Positions 30,754 to 41,667 of a stretch of 64,000 nucleotides of DNA are shown here, piece after piece; positions within the stretch are counted from its first letter, which is position 1; each line of letters begins with the position of its first letter. This DNA is from SZAS-79 sp963844255. GTDB lineage: Bacteria > Pseudomonadota > Gammaproteobacteria > Burkholderiales > SG8-39. Under the pieces are notes generated by a model, which saw only the letters and a list, made by a program, of their open reading frames with translations, had not been told where the DNA came from and did no database searches. The stretch is taken from contig CAWJNP010000001.1 in assembly GCA_963844255.1 (NCBI GenBank), forward strand, positions 142,627-206,626, written 5' to 3'. The position numbers and the translations under genes were made by a program.

Positions 30754-32903
30754 CGTGAGGTTCTCACCTTGCCATCGGCGATCGCCTTCAACACCTGATC
30801 CTTCGGCCCGGCCGCCACCACACGGCCGTTATCCATCACGATCAGTGTGTTGATCACCGAAAGCAGCGACTCGCGGTGGGTGACGATGATGATCGTCTTG
30901 CCCGTGAGTTCGGTCTGCATCTGCGCCTTGAGCCGGTCCTCGGCGCTGTGGTCCATCGCATGCGTCGGCTCGTCGAGTACGAGGATCGGCGGATCCGTGA
31001 TCAGTGCGCGGGCCAGCGCAACCGTCTGCCGCTGCCCGCCCGATAGTGCTTCGCCGCGTTCGCCCACCGGCATGTCGAAGCCCTTGGGGTGCCGGTTGAC
31101 GATCTCGGTGAGTCCGGCCAGAGACGCCGCGCGCAGTATGGCCGCGTCGTCGGCACCGGGGGCGCCCACCAGCAGATTGTCGCGCACGCTGCCGGCGAAC
31201 AGCGCAATGTTCTGCGGCAGGTAGCCGACTGCGCGTCGCAGGTCGACCGGGTCGATGCTGCGGATGTCGGTGCCGTCAACCAGGATGGAACCGTCCTGTG
31301 CGTGGTAGAGGGCCACCAGGAGCTTGGCCAGCGTCGTCTTGCCCGAGCCGATGCGCCCGATGATGCCGACACGATCGCCTTCACGGATCGCAAAGCTCAC
31401 GCCGGTGAGCGCCTCGAGCTCGCTGCCCGGATACTTGAACGCGACGTTCTGGAATCGGATGTTCCCGCCCAGCCCGGGGCGATGCACGAAACTCTGGTCG
31501 CGCGGCCGCTCGCGCGGCGCTTCCATGATCCTGTTCAGCGCCGCGAGCGCGCTCATCGACTGGTGGTAGCGGGTGAGTAGCGACGCCACCGTCGCGAGTG
31601 GCGCGAGCGCGCGGCCGGCAATGATGGTGCAGGCGATCAGGGCGCCGGTGGTGAGCTGGTTGTCGGCCACCAGGTAGACGCCGACCGCGAGCGTCGCCAC
31701 GCCGACCATGGCCTGCACCCAGGCTGAAAAATTCACCGCAAACGAGGAAATGAAGCGGGTGCCCAGGCTCTCTTTCGCGACGTAGTCGACCACTTCCTCC
31801 CATTTGCGCTGCATCTGTGCCGCCGCGCCCAGCGCCTTGACCGCTTCGATCGAACCCAGCGTCTCGATCAGGATCGCGTGCTTGGCTTCGGTGGCGCGGA
31901 ACACCCGCCGGATGCGGTCGCGCAGCGGAACCTGCAGCGCCACGCCCATCGCGATCACGACCGGGATCGCGCACAGGGGCACGGCCGCCATCTGCCAGCC
32001 CCCGACCAGCGCGATCGCCGCGATGAACAGGAGCACGAAAGGCAGGTCGATCAGCGAGGTCATGGTCGCGGAGGTAAAGAACTCGCGCAGCGATTCGAAC
32101 TCGCGCACATTGTTGGCGAGGATTCCCACCGATTCGCCTCCGGCGTCCAGGCGCCGCGCCATCACCTGCTCGAACAACGCGGAGGAGAGTGCCATGTCGG
32201 CGCGTCGCCCGGCCACGTCAATGAACCAACCGCGCAGCAGCTTGAGGCCCAGGTCGAACAGGTAGATCAGCGCCATGCCGATGGCAAGCACCCAGAAGGT
32301 CTCGACGGCCTTGTTCGGCAGCACGCGGTCGTAGACGTTCATGAAGAAGATCGGCGAGAGGATGGTGAAGACGTTTACCAGCACGCTCGCGGCCGCGACC
32401 TCGCCATACAAGGGCCAGGCGCGTGCCAGGGTGCCCCAGAACCAGTGATGCGTCGCGAGGATGCGTTCGCTGCCGGACCCCGACTCGTAACGGACCGCGC
32501 GGCTGACGGCGATTGCCGTTCCCGCGTAGTCTGCCGCAAGTTCCGCGACAGGGATGGTCTTCTCGATCCCTTCGGCCGTCACGATCCGCGCTTCGGTTTC
32601 ACCCCGCGCGACCAGGACGCAGGCGTTGCGATTTCCGAGCAGGAGCACAGCCGGAAGCGACAGCCGTGGAAAGCGTTCCAGGTCGATCTCGATGACGCGC
32701 GCATTGAGTCCCGCACGGTCCGCGGCACGCACGAACAGCGCGGGGGTCAGTCCGTCTGTTTCGAGCGGCAGCCCGGTAAGCAGGGCCTGGACGCTGAGCG
32801 GGCGGCCGAGCAGTCGCGCGGCCTGCGCAAGGCAGGCTGCCAGCGGATCGTGCTGAGGTGCGCGCGGCGAGTCGATGCCTGGGGAAGCCATGTCGGTGCT
32901 CAT
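30750..32903 (-). CDS. type I secretion ABC transporter (LapB-like permease/ATPase)
   Basis: A 717-residue transporter. The first 140 residues form a C39-like domain without the catalytic cysteine motif, as in RTX and LapA exporters, so it should not cleave double-glycine leaders. Six membrane helices follow (about 155-430), then the nucleotide-binding domain with Walker A GRIGSGKTT, signature LSGGQRQ and Walker B ILVLDEPT. The ATG at 32903 overlaps the stop of the tolC-like gene by ATGA and gives the usual length. A longer frame reaching 33296 would run under that gene and has no support. Confidence 0.94.
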   Translation of the reverse strand: MSTDMASPGIDSPRAPQHDPLAACLAQAARLLGRPLSVQALLTGLPLETDGLTPALFVRAADRAGLNARVIEIDLERFPRLSLPAVLLLGNRNACVLVARGETEARIVTAEGIEKTIPVAELAADYAGTAIAVSRAVRYESGSGSERILATHHWFWGTLARAWPLYGEVAAASVLVNVFTILSPIFFMNVYDRVLPNKAVETFWVLAIGMALIYLFDLGLKLLRGWFIDVAGRRADMALSSALFEQVMARRLDAGGESVGILANNVREFESLREFFTSATMTSLIDLPFVLLFIAAIALVGGWQMAAVPLCAIPVVIAMGVALQVPLRDRIRRVFRATEAKHAILIETLGSIEAVKALGAAAQMQRKWEEVVDYVAKESLGTRFISSFAVNFSAWVQAMVGVATLAVGVYLVADNQLTTGALIACTIIAGRALAPLATVASLLTRYHQSMSALAALNRIMEAPRERPRDQSFVHRPGLGGNIRFQNVAFKYPGSELEALTGVSFAIREGDRVGIIGRIGSGKTTLAKLLVALYHAQDGSILVDGTDIRSIDPVDLRRAVGYLPQNIALFAGSVRDNLLVGAPGADDAAILRAASLAGLTEIVNRHPKGFDMPVGERGEALSGGQRQTVALARALITDPPILVLDEPTHAMDHSAEDRLKAQMQTELTGKTIIIVTHRESLLSVINTLIVMDNGRVVAAGPKDQVLKAIADGKVRTSR

Positions 32904-34333
32904 TGTGCCGCAACCGAACCGAGTGTCCGGGACAGACGCAGGCTCCCGGTCGGTGTCTCCGGAACCACCTGCGTCGGGTCCGGAGACTGCGGCAACCCTG
33001 CGGTTTCCTGCTTTTCCTTCCGGCCTGCAGGCGCTTGCTCCAGATTGACGCCAAGGGTCGAGAGCAGCCGGCCCATCGCCGCGAGCAGGCGCAGTTCGCC
33101 GATACCCACCGCGTAGGCTGCCGTGTACTCGCTGCTCCTGGCGGAAAACAATTCGTTCTCTGCGTTGAGCACATCGAGCAGCGTGCGCTGGCCGATGGAA
33201 AACTGCAGACGGTACGAGCCGACAACCTGAGCGCTTGCGGCGGCATAGCGCTGCAACTGCGGCAGGCGGATGCGGTCTTCGGCCAGGCCGTCCCATGCCT
33301 GGCGCAGGTCGCGCTCGGCGTCATTGCGCGCTTTGTCGACATTGGCGCGTGCCTCGTCCACGCGCGCTTCGGCTTCGCGCACACGCGCCTCGTCGCTGCC
33401 ACCGCGAAACAGGTTGTAGCGCAGCCTCAGCATGGCGTACGAATCCGAATTGGCGCCGCGCACTCCGTCCAGATCATGGTGGGCCGAGCTGCCGACCTCC
33501 AGCGCAAGGCGCGGCGCGGCCGAGCGGCTGCGCGCGGATTCGCGATCCGCCTGTGCCGCAGCCAGTTCCTTTTGCGCCGAGCGGATCGATGGATGCGTCT
33601 CGAGGGTCTGCGCGAGCGCGACCGGGAGGGACGCGGGCAGCATTGCCGCGTGTCCGCCGGCCTCGGCCAGCATTCCGGGGGCCTGCCCCGTGAGATGCAG
33701 AAAGGCCGCTTCCGCTTGTAAGAGCTGGTTGCGCAGCTGCGAGAGCGAGGCCTGCGCCAGTGCGAGGCGCGCATCTGCCTGTTGCGCGTCTGCGCGTCGC
33801 CCCTGTCCGGCATCGGCAAGCTGCGACACCTGTGCGAGCGTCTCCCGGTGGCGCTTTTCGTTGTCGGCGGCAATGGTGATCAGGGTGCGCAGGCGGATGA
33901 CATCGAGATAGGCCTGGGCCACGCGCGCGCCGGCCGACTCGGCCGCATTCGCCAGCAGTGCCGCGGCGCTCTCCGCACGCGCTTCGAAACGCCGCACCTG
34001 GCCTGAGCTCGCGCCGCCGTCGAACAAGAGCTGCGAAAGGCTGACTTCGGCCTCGCGCCGGTTCAGTGTCTGGCTGGCGCCGAGCACGCGCGTACTGGGG
34101 TTGTTGCTGGTCTCCCGCCCCTGTCCCAGGCTCGCATCGATCACGGGATACCAGGCACCCCGCGCCTGCGCCGTGCTTTGTTCGATCGCCCGCTGGTTTG
34201 CCCGCGCGGCGCGCACCTCGGGGAAGTTTGCCACGGCACGGGTCAGCGCCGCAGCCAGCGTGTCGGCGACTGCAGTCCGGTACGACAGCAGGGCGCACAC
34301 CAGCAGAGCAAAAAGGGAGACGCGTAGCACCAC
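32900..34333 (-). CDS. TolC-family type I secretion outer-membrane channel
   Basis: A 477-residue outer-membrane efflux protein with a signal peptide (VSLFALLVCALLSYRTAVA) and the duplicated helix-rich TolC repeat; NLFRGGSDEARV and FSIGQRTLLDVLNAENELF are the typical late signatures. I chose the GTG at 34333 because AGGAATCACC precedes it; the TTG at 34354 would add seven polar residues. It is the first gene of the tolC-ABC-HlyD operon, with four-base overlaps at both junctions. No RTX or adhesin substrate gene is adjacent. Confidence 0.92.
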   Translation of the reverse strand: MVLRVSLFALLVCALLSYRTAVADTLAAALTRAVANFPEVRAARANQRAIEQSTAQARGAWYPVIDASLGQGRETSNNPSTRVLGASQTLNRREAEVSLSQLLFDGGASSGQVRRFEARAESAAALLANAAESAGARVAQAYLDVIRLRTLITIAADNEKRHRETLAQVSQLADAGQGRRADAQQADARLALAQASLSQLRNQLLQAEAAFLHLTGQAPGMLAEAGGHAAMLPASLPVALAQTLETHPSIRSAQKELAAAQADRESARSRSAAPRLALEVGSSAHHDLDGVRGANSDSYAMLRLRYNLFRGGSDEARVREAEARVDEARANVDKARNDAERDLRQAWDGLAEDRIRLPQLQRYAAASAQVVGSYRLQFSIGQRTLLDVLNAENELFSARSSEYTAAYAVGIGELRLLAAMGRLLSTLGVNLEQAPAGRKEKQETAGLPQSPDPTQVVPETPTGSLRLSRTLGSVAAQ

Positions 34334-34508
34334 GGTGATTCCTGTATGCGGCAACCGCAGCCTGATCGCCGGTACAGCATTCTAGGGGAACTTCACCATC
34401 GGCGACTTGAGGGATTTGGGGGTCGGAGGATCAGGATTGTGAAAATCTTTCAACGCGTTCTGACCCGGCTGCAAGGCCCGTGCCGAAGGCCGATGATAGA
34501 ATCTTCGC

Positions 34509-35873
34509 ATGAGCCTGAACGTTGTCGTGCTCGCTGCGGGACAGGGCAAGCGCATGCACTCCGACCTGCCCAAGGTTCTGCACCGGCTTGCGGGGCGTTC
34601 CCTGCTCGGGCGCGTGATCGATACTGCGCGCGCACTCAGCGCCGAAAAGATCGTGATTGTCCATGGTCACGGCGGAGAACAGGTGCGACAGGCTTTTGCC
34701 GCCGACACCGACCTCTTCTGGGCCGGGCAGACGGCGCAACTCGGCACCGGACACGCCGTGATGCAGGCGCTTCCGCTGCTCGATCCGGGCGCAGACGTGC
34801 TGGTCCTCTATGGTGACGTCCCCCTGATCGAAGCCGCGTCGTTGCGCCGGCTGCTGGCGGCAGCGCAAGGCGGGCTTGCCATCATGACTGCAGTCGTCGC
34901 CGATGCCACCGGTTACGGGCGCATCGTGCGCGATGCCGCGGGCCGTGTGCTGCGCATCGTCGAGCAGAAAGATGCAACGCCTGCGGAACTCTCGATCCGG
35001 GAGTGGAACACGGGGTTCCTCGCCTGCGGCGCAGCCCGGCTTTCGGGCTGGCTCTCGCGCATCGGAAACCAGAATGCGCAGAAGGAGTACTACCTTACCG
35101 ACGTGATCGGGCTTGCGGTTGCCGATGGCCTCGAGGTGCAGGCCACCCAGCCGGCGCAGGTCTGGGAAGTCGAGGGCGTCAACTCGCGGCGGCAGCTGGC
35201 CGGACTCGAGCGCATACACCAGCGGTCGCTGGCAGATGCGCTGATGGACGGCGGCGTGACGCTCGCCGACCCGGACCGTCTGGATGTGCGCGGCACGCTG
35301 CGTTGCGGACGTGACGTGGCGCTCGACGTGAACTGCGTTTTCGAAGGCAGCGTAAGGCTGGGCGACCGGGTGAAGATCGGGCCCAACTGCGTGCTGAAGA
35401 ACGTGACGATCGAGTCCGACACGGAGGTGTTTGCGTTTTCCCTGCTGGAGGATGCCGTGGTCGGCGCGCGTTGCCGGCTCGGGCCGTACGCGCGACTGCG
35501 GCCGGGTGCAGCACTGGCCGACGAGGTGCACATCGGCAACTTCGTCGAAGTGAAGAACAGCCGCGTGGGCGTCGGCTCCAAAGCCAACCACCTGGCCTAC
35601 ATCGGTGACAGTGACGTGGGCAGCGGCGCCAACATCGGCGCCGGCACCATCACCTGCAACTACGACGGCGCGAACAAGCACCGCACGACGATCGGCGATC
35701 GCGTCTTCGTGGGCTCAAATGCGACCCTGGTGGCGCCGCTCACGATCGCAAGCGGGTCGTACATCGGTGCCGGCTCCACCATCAGTCGCGATACGCCCGC
35801 CGATCAGTTGACGGTCGCGCGCGCGAAGCAGGTATCGCTTCCCGCCTGGAAACCACCGAAGAAAAAGGCTTAA
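34509..35873 (+). CDS. glmU: bifunctional GlmU (UDP-GlcNAc pyrophosphorylase / GlcN-1-P acetyltransferase)
   Basis: A 454-residue cytoplasmic enzyme. The N-terminal uridyltransferase domain has VVLAAGQGKRMHSDLPKVLH; the C-terminal left-handed beta-helix has hexapeptide repeats (about 255-420) with the acetyltransferase residues in AYIGDSDVGSGANIGAG. It makes UDP-GlcNAc for peptidoglycan and LPS. There is no Shine-Dalgarno sequence; TAGAAT ends six bases before the ATG, so the message may be leaderless. It is followed four bases later by glmS. Confidence 0.97.
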   Translation: MSLNVVVLAAGQGKRMHSDLPKVLHRLAGRSLLGRVIDTARALSAEKIVIVHGHGGEQVRQAFAADTDLFWAGQTAQLGTGHAVMQALPLLDPGADVLVLYGDVPLIEAASLRRLLAAAQGGLAIMTAVVADATGYGRIVRDAAGRVLRIVEQKDATPAELSIREWNTGFLACGAARLSGWLSRIGNQNAQKEYYLTDVIGLAVADGLEVQATQPAQVWEVEGVNSRRQLAGLERIHQRSLADALMDGGVTLADPDRLDVRGTLRCGRDVALDVNCVFEGSVRLGDRVKIGPNCVLKNVTIESDTEVFAFSLLEDAVVGARCRLGPYARLRPGAALADEVHIGNFVEVKNSRVGVGSKANHLAYIGDSDVGSGANIGAGTITCNYDGANKHRTTIGDRVFVGSNATLVAPLTIASGSYIGAGSTISRDTPADQLTVARAKQVSLPAWKPPKKKA

Positions 35874-35877
35874 AACC

Positions 35878-37716
<1,839 letters not shown>

Positions 37717-37717
37717 G

Positions 37718-37763
37718 TGGGGTCAGAGTCGACTTTCGCCGCACCGGCCTCTGAACGTGCGGC
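37718..37763. repeat. REP-like intergenic element: GGGGTCAGAGTCGAC motif plus hairpin
   Basis: Directly after glmS comes TGGGGTCAGAGTCGACTTT (37718-37736), containing the 8-base palindrome AGTCGACT, then a 7-base-pair hairpin GCCGCAC / GTGCGGC (37738-37744 and 37757-37763). From memory, this opening motif recurs between genes in many proteobacteria and at ends of REP-type or transposon-derived elements. I see only this one copy here. Confidence 0.5.
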
Positions 37764-37775
37764 TGTCGGTCCTTG

Positions 37776-38429
37776 ATGCCGGTTCGCATCGCGCGGTTCC
37801 TGCCCTCTTTCTTCGCCTTCTGGCTCGTCGCACCTGCCTTTGCACAGCCGGACCTGCAGATCCGGGTCCTGCAGCGGGAGGCCGTGGCCCTGGCGCCGTC
37901 CCGGCCCGGGGACGCGGCGCTCGAAGTCACGGCCGTGCACTTTACCGGGAGCGGCTGGGACCGCGAAGCGATCGAGTCGGCGTTCCGGCAGAGCGCGGCC
38001 ATCCTCGCGCAGTGCGGGATGGTTCTTGCCAGGGTGGACTTCGTGCTGCTCGATGCGCCGCGCGAATTTCAGTTCTACGCCACGCCCGTATCGCGCAGCC
38101 TTGCGCGCAGCATGCCGCTTCCACGCCCGACGGTGTACTTCGTGCGCGACACACTGAACCGTCCGGCCTTCGACGCCGAGGCCATCGGCCGCTCGAACAG
38201 CCGCTCGCGTCCTGAACTCCTCAATACGGTCTGGGTGGCGCTCGGCACGCCCGACCTCGGCATCGCGCTGGCCCATGAACTCGCGCACCTGCTCATGGAC
38301 AGTGGCGCGCACGCGGATGCGCCGGGCAACCTGATGCGCGCAGAAACGCACGTAGAGAACACGCGCCTCGATGCGGGGCAGTGCGCGCGCCTGCGGGATT
38401 CGGGCAGGCAAGGGGAACTGCTGAAATAA
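37776..38429 (+). CDS. secreted protein with HExxH metalloprotease-like motif
   Basis: I do not recognise a named family. The 217-residue protein has a clear signal peptide (FLPSFFAFWLVAPAFAQ). A conserved-looking ALAHELAHLLMDSGAH near residue 170 gives the HExxH zinc motif, followed 20 residues later by NLMRAE, which resembles the Met-turn region of small metalloproteases. I start it at the ATG at 37776; a TTG three bases earlier is in frame. It lies 59 bases after glmS but behind a REP-like hairpin, so it need not be in that operon. Its substrate is unknown. Confidence 0.7.
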   Translation: MPVRIARFLPSFFAFWLVAPAFAQPDLQIRVLQREAVALAPSRPGDAALEVTAVHFTGSGWDREAIESAFRQSAAILAQCGMVLARVDFVLLDAPREFQFYATPVSRSLARSMPLPRPTVYFVRDTLNRPAFDAEAIGRSNSRSRPELLNTVWVALGTPDLGIALAHELAHLLMDSGAHADAPGNLMRAETHVENTRLDAGQCARLRDSGRQGELLK

Positions 38430-38438
38430 CCGCGGCCT

Positions 38439-38501
38439 ATTGCTGCCACTTTTTCATCTGAGCCCACGCCTGGCGCGGGCTTTCAGGCAAATTGCTGCCA
38501 C
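38439..38501. repeat. 11-base direct repeat around a hairpin
   Basis: ATTGCTGCCAC occurs at 38439-38449 and again at 38491-38501. Between them lies an imperfect hairpin (AGCCC/GGGCT plus CGC/GCG, 38461-38481) followed by TTTC, a weak terminator for the upstream gene. Its function is unknown. Confidence 0.45.
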
Positions 38502-38523
38502 CACCCAGCGGCGGCCGAACCGC

Positions 38524-39276
38524 TCAGCTCATGCTGAAACCACCGTTCACGCTGATGATCTGGCCGGTGATCCAGGCCGCGCCGGGGGAGGCGAGGAAGG
38601 CGATCATCGGCGCAATGTCCTCGGGCTTGCCGACACGGCGCAAGGGGTACAACTTGGTGATCTTGTCCATGTTGGCGAGCAGATGTTCCGGTTCATGCCC
38701 GGTCATCACCAGGCCGAGCGCCACCGCATTGACCGTGATGTCGGCGCGGCCGAGTTCCCTGGCGAGCGACTTGGTCAGCGCGATCGCGCCAGCGCGCGAA
38801 GCGGCGGTGATCCCGAGGCCGCCCTCTCCGACCCGCGCCGAGTCCCCCGCAAGGTTGATGATGCGTCCGCCCTTCTGTTCGATCATGTGCGGCACCACCG
38901 CGTGGCAGGTATGGATCACGCCATACAGACCCACGTCGATCTGCTTCTTCCAGTCCGCCGGGGTGGTGTCGACGAAACGCTGGCGCTTCACGTAGCCCGC
39001 GTTGTTGACGAGGATGTCGATGCGGGCGAAGTCCTTGATGACGGCGGCGACCATGGCCTTGACTGCGTCGTAGTCCGTGACGTCGCCCTTGTAGGCCTTC
39101 GCCTTGCCGCCGGATTTTACGATTTCGGCGGCGACCGCCTCGGCTTCTTTCGGCGAGCTGTTGTAATTGATCGCGACCGCCGCGCCTTTTTCGGCCAGCG
39201 CCAGCGCAATCTGGCGGCCGACGTCGCGCGCCCCGCCGGTCACCAGCGCGACCTGTCCCTTGAGTTCATTCTGCAT
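38524..39276 (-). CDS. SDR-family protein lacking the catalytic Ser-Tyr-Lys residues
   Basis: A 250-residue short-chain dehydrogenase fold with the dinucleotide motif altered to TGGARDVG (residues 13-20), NNAG kept at 91-94 and the C-terminal VNGGF. At the catalytic positions, the serine is G144, the tyrosine is T157 and the lysine is R161 (ITAASRAGA instead of YxASK). A normal NAD(P)-dependent reductase is therefore unlikely; it could be a non-redox SDR, or a binding or scaffold protein. The ribosome site AAGGAG is excellent, and the gene overlaps the coxL-like gene by 11 bases as the last member of the molybdenum hydroxylase operon. Confidence 0.85.
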   Translation of the reverse strand: MQNELKGQVALVTGGARDVGRQIALALAEKGAAVAINYNSSPKEAEAVAAEIVKSGGKAKAYKGDVTDYDAVKAMVAAVIKDFARIDILVNNAGYVKRQRFVDTTPADWKKQIDVGLYGVIHTCHAVVPHMIEQKGGRIINLAGDSARVGEGGLGITAASRAGAIALTKSLARELGRADITVNAVALGLVMTGHEPEHLLANMDKITKLYPLRRVGKPEDIAPMIAFLASPGAAWITGQIISVNGGFSMS

Positions 39277-41662
39277 GTCCTGCTCCTTGTGTTTTTGCGG
39301 ATGCTGCGTCGGCGATCATGCGGAACAGGCGTTCCGGCGTGACCGGCAGTTCAAGTATTTCGATGCCCAGCGGTGCGAGCGCATCGGCCACTGCATTGGC
39401 GATTGCCGCCGGCGCACCGATCGTGCCGCCTTCGCCCATGCCGCGAAAACCGCCGACGTTGTCCGGGTATTCCGACTGGACGTGGATGGTTTCGATTGCA
39501 GGGACTTCCGGCGCGGCCGGGATCACATAGTCGACCAGGCTCGCGGTCAGCAGCTGGCCGTCCTCGTCGTAGACGATCTCCTCGTAGAGCGCCGCGCCGA
39601 TGCCCTGCGCGACGGCGCCATGGACCTGGCCGTCGACGATCATGGGATTGATCACGCGGCCGCAATCCTCGGCCACGACGTAGCGCTGCACCGCGACCGA
39701 ATAAGTCTTCGGATCGATTTCGATCTGCACCAGATGCGTGGAGCTGGTCGTGGTGCCGAAGAACGGATCGTAGGTCGTGGTGTCAGCGAGGTCTTCGCGG
39801 ATCTCCTTCGGGAGGCGGCCCATCTCGGAGTACACCGCGCGTGCGATCTCCCGAAACGTGAGCGTGCGGTCGGTGCCGGCCACGCGCGCAATGCCGTTGG
39901 AAATCTCGATGTCGGTTTCCGCCGCCTCCATCAGGTGCCCGGCGATGCGTGCGAGTTTCTCGCGCACCGCGCGCGAGGCGAGCGTCGCTGCGCCGCCGGC
40001 CAGCACGGTGCTGCGACTGGCGTAGGTGCCGGTGCCATGCGCAACCGCCGCGCTGTCGCCGTGAATGATGCGGATGTCCTCGATCTTCGCGCCGAGTTCA
40101 TCGGCGATCACCTGGGCGAGCGTGGTCTCCAGTCCCTGGCCATGCGAGGCCACCCCGAAACAGGCGGTGACCGCACCGGTGGAGTCGATCTTCACGGTCG
40201 TGGTTTCGGTGCCGGTGTTGATCGGCATACCGGGGGAAGCCGAGATGCGCGAGCCGATGCCGGTAAGTTCGGCGTACGAGGCCAGGCCGATGCCGACCCA
40301 GCGTCCTTCGGCCCGCGCCTTCGCCTGCGCTGCGCGCATGGCCGCATAGTCGCCCACGCGGCAGGCGGCTTCCATGCACTCCATGAAACCCGAGCGGTCC
40401 CAGACGATGCCCGTGGCAGTCTTGTAGGGAAACTCGGTCGGCTGCACGAGGTTGCGGGAGCGCAATTCCTTCGGATCCAGCCCCATCTTGTGCGCGGCCA
40501 TGTCGATCAGCCGCTCCATCACGAAGGTCGAGATCGGCCGGCCGACGCCGCGGTACGGGCCGGTGGGCGACTTGCAGGTGGCCACCGCCCGCACCCGTCC
40601 CCGGTAGGCCGGCACCTTGTAGGGGCCGGGCATGAAGCTGATGACCTGCACCGGCTCCAGGCCTGCGGTCCAGGGATAGATCGAGTACGCACCGGTGTCG
40701 CCGATCACGTCATTCCACAGCGCGAGGATGTTCCCCTCGGCATCGAGGCCGAGTTCCGCGTCGACACGTTCGTCGAAGCTCTGGCTGGTCGAGGCGAGGT
40801 CTTCGAGCCGGTCGCTGGTCCACTTGACCGGCCGGCCGAGCTGCCGCGCCAGCATGCAGACGACCATTTCCTCCACGTACAGCGATGCCTTGCCGCCAAA
40901 GCCGCCACCGACGTCCGGCGCGACCACGCGGATGCCGTTGCCGGTCAGGCCGAGGATCTCGACCAGCGCGTCGCGGATGATGCCGGGCACCTGCGTGGAG
41001 GAGTACAGCGTCAGAAGGCGCTGCCCGGCGTCGTATTCGGCCAGATAGGCGCGGTTTTCGATGGCGAGCGGGCTCTTGCGCCGCATGCGAAACCGGCCCT
41101 GCACGCGAACTGCGGCCGCCTGCATCGCGGCCGCCGCGTCGCCGCGCTTGAACTCGCGCTCGACAATGATGTTGGTCCCGGCTTCCTCGTGCAGCAGGGG
41201 CGCGCCTTCGCGCAGCGCCTCTTCTGGATTGTTGACGCCGGGGAGTGTGTCGAACTCGATGTTGACCAGATCGAGCGCATCCTCCGCGATGTATCGATCC
41301 TCCGCCACCACGGCGACGACCGGCTCGCCGACATAACGCACCTTGTCTTTCGCCAGCGGATAGATCGGCGTCGCGTAGTACCCGCGCATCTTCGAGGTCG
41401 GCACGGCCGGATGGGCCAGGCCTTCGAGGTCCTCCAGCAGGTAAACGCCGATCACGCCGGGCAGGGCGCGGGCCTCGTCCAGATCCACGCCAACGATGCG
41501 CGCGTGCGCCTGGTCGCTGCGGCGAAACGCCACGTGCACCATCCTTGCCGGGTGCCGGTCGTCGACGTAGGCGCCCTTGCCGGCCAGCAGGCGAGGGTCT
41601 TCCAGGCGTTTGACGCGTGCGCCGATCTGCTTGGGGCGCAGGGTGGCTTCGAGGTCAGACAT
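39266..41662 (-). CDS. molybdenum hydroxylase large subunit (xanthine dehydrogenase / CoxL family)
   Basis: A 798-residue molybdopterin-cytosine-dinucleotide subunit. Signatures are VGGGFGGKASLYVEE, the active-site loop GPYRGVGRP, and the C-terminal GMGEGGTIGAPA with the catalytic glutamate. True CO dehydrogenase carries AYxCSFR in that loop, so this is a form II or aldehyde/N-heterocycle hydroxylase; the substrate is unknown. It forms an operon with FAD and 2Fe-2S subunits, a lactonase and an SDR; the lactonase gene ends five bases before its start. No maturation genes (coxD, coxE, coxF) are in view. Confidence 0.92.
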   Translation of the reverse strand: MSDLEATLRPKQIGARVKRLEDPRLLAGKGAYVDDRHPARMVHVAFRRSDQAHARIVGVDLDEARALPGVIGVYLLEDLEGLAHPAVPTSKMRGYYATPIYPLAKDKVRYVGEPVVAVVAEDRYIAEDALDLVNIEFDTLPGVNNPEEALREGAPLLHEEAGTNIIVEREFKRGDAAAAMQAAAVRVQGRFRMRRKSPLAIENRAYLAEYDAGQRLLTLYSSTQVPGIIRDALVEILGLTGNGIRVVAPDVGGGFGGKASLYVEEMVVCMLARQLGRPVKWTSDRLEDLASTSQSFDERVDAELGLDAEGNILALWNDVIGDTGAYSIYPWTAGLEPVQVISFMPGPYKVPAYRGRVRAVATCKSPTGPYRGVGRPISTFVMERLIDMAAHKMGLDPKELRSRNLVQPTEFPYKTATGIVWDRSGFMECMEAACRVGDYAAMRAAQAKARAEGRWVGIGLASYAELTGIGSRISASPGMPINTGTETTTVKIDSTGAVTACFGVASHGQGLETTLAQVIADELGAKIEDIRIIHGDSAAVAHGTGTYASRSTVLAGGAATLASRAVREKLARIAGHLMEAAETDIEISNGIARVAGTDRTLTFREIARAVYSEMGRLPKEIREDLADTTTYDPFFGTTTSSTHLVQIEIDPKTYSVAVQRYVVAEDCGRVINPMIVDGQVHGAVAQGIGAALYEEIVYDEDGQLLTASLVDYVIPAAPEVPAIETIHVQSEYPDNVGGFRGMGEGGTIGAPAAIANAVADALAPLGIEILELPVTPERLFRMIADAASAKTQGAGHAE

Positions 41663-41667
41663 GGGAT

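Noticed and set aside
35874..35877. glmS ribozyme or other riboswitch before glmS
   Set aside because: Only four bases separate glmU and glmS, leaving no room for one.
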